6,542 nucleotides of DNA from an uncultured Bacilli bacterium (GTDB taxonomy: Bacteria > Bacillota_I > Bacilli_A > RF39 > UBA660): NCBI GenBank assembly GCA_934167785.1, contig CAKPLX010000062.1, positions 1 through 6,542 on the forward strand, read 5' to 3'. This document shows, one piece after another, positions 5,715-6,542 of this stretch (its first letter is position 1; the number at the start of each line of letters is the position of its first letter). A model generated the notes under the pieces. The model saw only the letters and a program-made list of their open reading frames with translations. It was not told the DNA's origin and searched no databases. A program made the translations under genes and the position numbers.

Positions 5715-5810
5715 TTATTTATAAAACTTTAGAGGAAGTTTTCCATAAGTTGTTATTTCCCAGTTGATTACACTTTTATTAAGAACATTTTCTTTACCAG
5801 AATTATTCAT
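5715..5810 (-). CDS. INW micro-ORF, copy C (31 aa), in the DUF2971 operon leader
   Basis: This 31-codon ORF reads MNNSGKENVLNKS, then VINWEITTYGKLPLKFYK and TAA. The ribosome binding site GAAAGAAGTGATTTTA before the ATG resembles those of the copies at 2259 and 99, so the similarity extends upstream of the start codon. The N-terminal 13 residues are unlike the other copies, while INW-[DE]-I-x-T and KL recur in copy E. It sits between the partial recombinase and DUF2971, downstream of the extended -10 promoter at 5890-5882. It may be a translated leader, a small protein, or the broken 5' end of a target gene at a recombination junction. The function is unknown. Confidence 0.5.
   Translation of the reverse strand: MNNSGKENVLNKSVINWEITTYGKLPLKFYK
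5736..5768. repeat. INW-site repeat, copy C
   Basis: This is the best-preserved copy. Positions 5745-5768 (plus strand ATAAGTTGTTATTTCCCAGT, then TGAT) match 2194-2217 at 20/24 and 1173-1196 at 18/24; 5748-5768 match 1-21 at 15/21. Positions 5736-5760 match copy D at 21/25. It lies inside the micro-ORF at 5810-5715. Confidence 0.6.
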
Positions 5811-5881
5811 TAAAATCACTTCTTTCTATATAATATTTTTTAATAAAATTATTTAAAGGTATAACTCTCTTTTCCTTATAT

Positions 5882-5890
5882 ATTATAACA
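5882..5890 (-). promoter_or_regulatory. Extended -10 promoter candidate for the DUF2971 operon leader
   Basis: The minus strand reads TGTTATAAT, a perfect extended -10 overlapping the stop codon of the partial recombinase. A CTGAAA, 4 of 6 matches to TTGACA, lies 16 nt upstream. A transcript from here would carry the micro-ORF at 5810 as a leader and then the DUF2971 gene. Confidence 0.4.
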
Positions 5891-6542
5891 CATTATTTTG
5901 ACTTTTCAGATACCCTATTGCGTTTTTATATTCATCTTTATACCTAAAAATAATATCTACACTTTTATCATCATTTACAAAAATATTTTTAATAAAACTA
6001 TCAACAATGTTTCTGTCAATTTCTTGCAGTTTTCCTATTTTTTTAAATTGATTTATCCATTCTAAATTGTATGAGTTTATTTTATTTTTGCTTAAGTTTT
6101 CTTTTTCTATATTTAGTTTATTTATTTCTAATTCTTTGTTTATTTCATTTAATCTAATCTTTTTTAATTCACTATTGTATTCTACTTTAGAAGTTGAAAC
6201 AACATCATCTATTTTAGTATCAATTTCACATACCAATTCAATATGTTTATTTAAAGATTCTAATACTATATTGTCCAACTCTTTTTCCAAAATATAATGC
6301 TTATTACATTTTTTTGTTTTTACATAAGTGCTACAATAATAAAACACTGTTTCAATATTATTTCTTTTAGTCGATATTCTATATAAATTATTACCACATT
6401 CGGGGCATTCATAAACAGAACAACCTAAGTTTTTATTATGACAATCAATAACTTTTTTAATTTCAATATCAGCATTTTTTCTATATTTTAAAATGAAGTT
6501 TTTTTCATCAACTGGCATTTTATTCCAACCATCTTCAATAAT
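5883..6542 (-). CDS. Large serine recombinase, C-terminal part (5' end outside the window)
   Basis: The frame is open to the window edge, with 8 codons (IIEDGWNK) before the first internal Met at 6518, so the gene is truncated by the window rather than starting there. What is visible is the C-terminal half of a large serine recombinase. Numbered from that Met, there is a zinc ribbon with Cys38, Cys41, Cys62 and Cys71 (YECPECGNNLY, YYCSTYVKTKKC). A long Lys/Glu/Leu-rich coiled coil follows (about 80-155). The family-typical end is EIDRNIVDSFIKNIFVNDDK, continuing as SVDIIFRYKDEY. The catalytic domain is not in view. The end SVDIIF resembles SVKIIF in the recombinase at 2815-4035, but the two proteins are otherwise diverged. 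It ends about 70 nt before the micro-ORF at 5810, the usual closeness of such integrases to their attachment site. Confidence 0.88.
   Translation of the reverse strand: MIEDGWNKMPVDEKNFILKYRKNADIEIKKVIDCHNKNLGCSVYECPECGNNLYRISTKRNNIETVFYYCSTYVKTKKCNKHYILEKELDNIVLESLNKHIELVCEIDTKIDDVVSTSKVEYNSELKKIRLNEINKELEINKLNIEKENLSKNKINSYNLEWINQFKKIGKLQEIDRNIVDSFIKNIFVNDDKSVDIIFRYKDEYKNAIGYLKSQNNVL

Noticed and set aside
6067..6297. Plus-strand open frame of 76 codons with hydrophobic stretches
   Set aside because: It is antisense to the coiled coil of the partial recombinase.
1..6542. CRISPR array, tRNA, rRNA, insertion-sequence transposase or diversity-generating retroelement
   Set aside because: No regularly spaced repeats, no cloverleaf with CCA-type end, no transposase or reverse-transcriptase motif was found. 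The INW repeats are too far apart and too irregular to be an array.

Overview
The window is very AT-rich (roughly a quarter G+C by eye). All recognisable genes lie on the minus strand, with purine-rich ribosome binding sites, heavy use of AGA/ATA/AAT codons and TGA used as a normal stop. This fits a low-GC Firmicute, most likely a clostridium or relative, but the species cannot be read from the sequence. Two large serine recombinase genes and a run of accessory genes mark it as mobile or accessory DNA.

In the direction of transcription (high to low coordinates): (1) 6542-5883, the C-terminal part of a large serine recombinase cut by the window edge. (2) 5882-5590, a leader-like stretch with a good extended -10 promoter, a 31-codon micro-ORF and a partial duplication of it. 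(3) 5589-2265, a tight four-gene operon: DUF2971 protein, HEPN-like protein, a second serine recombinase that lacks the usual coiled coil, and a nucleoside 2-deoxyribosyltransferase-like protein. (4) 2259-1646, a second micro-ORF (interrupted by a stop) and two decayed RhuM N-terminal fragments. (5) 1587-1219, an NTF2/SnoaL-like protein, coupled to a third micro-ORF at 1226-1155. (6) 1136-99, an intact RhuM-family gene. (7) 99-1, the start of another ORF that carries the same motif and runs off the window.

The most striking structure is a short element found four times, at 5810, 2259, 1226 and 99, and a fifth time in part at 5647-5623. Each copy begins with a start codon (usually after a GGAAGTGAT-type ribosome binding site) and a variable polar N-terminus. 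It then reads INW, followed by a related I-T/L-T stretch, with 15/21 to 20/24 DNA identity over a shared site. Three of the four begin within 5 nt of, or overlapping, the stop of the preceding gene, so they divide the window into modules. My preferred explanation is repeated insertion of serine-recombinase elements into the 5' end of one target gene, each bringing its own new gene start. A family of leader peptides or small proteins is the main alternative.

The cargo looks like conflict or defence genes: a HEPN-like protein, a DUF2971 protein that may be related to ADP-ribosyltransferases, a nucleotide-directed transferase, and RhuM. The DUF2971/HEPN pair with the deoxyribosyltransferase is the best candidate for an undescribed system, but its function is inferred only from family resemblance and operon structure.
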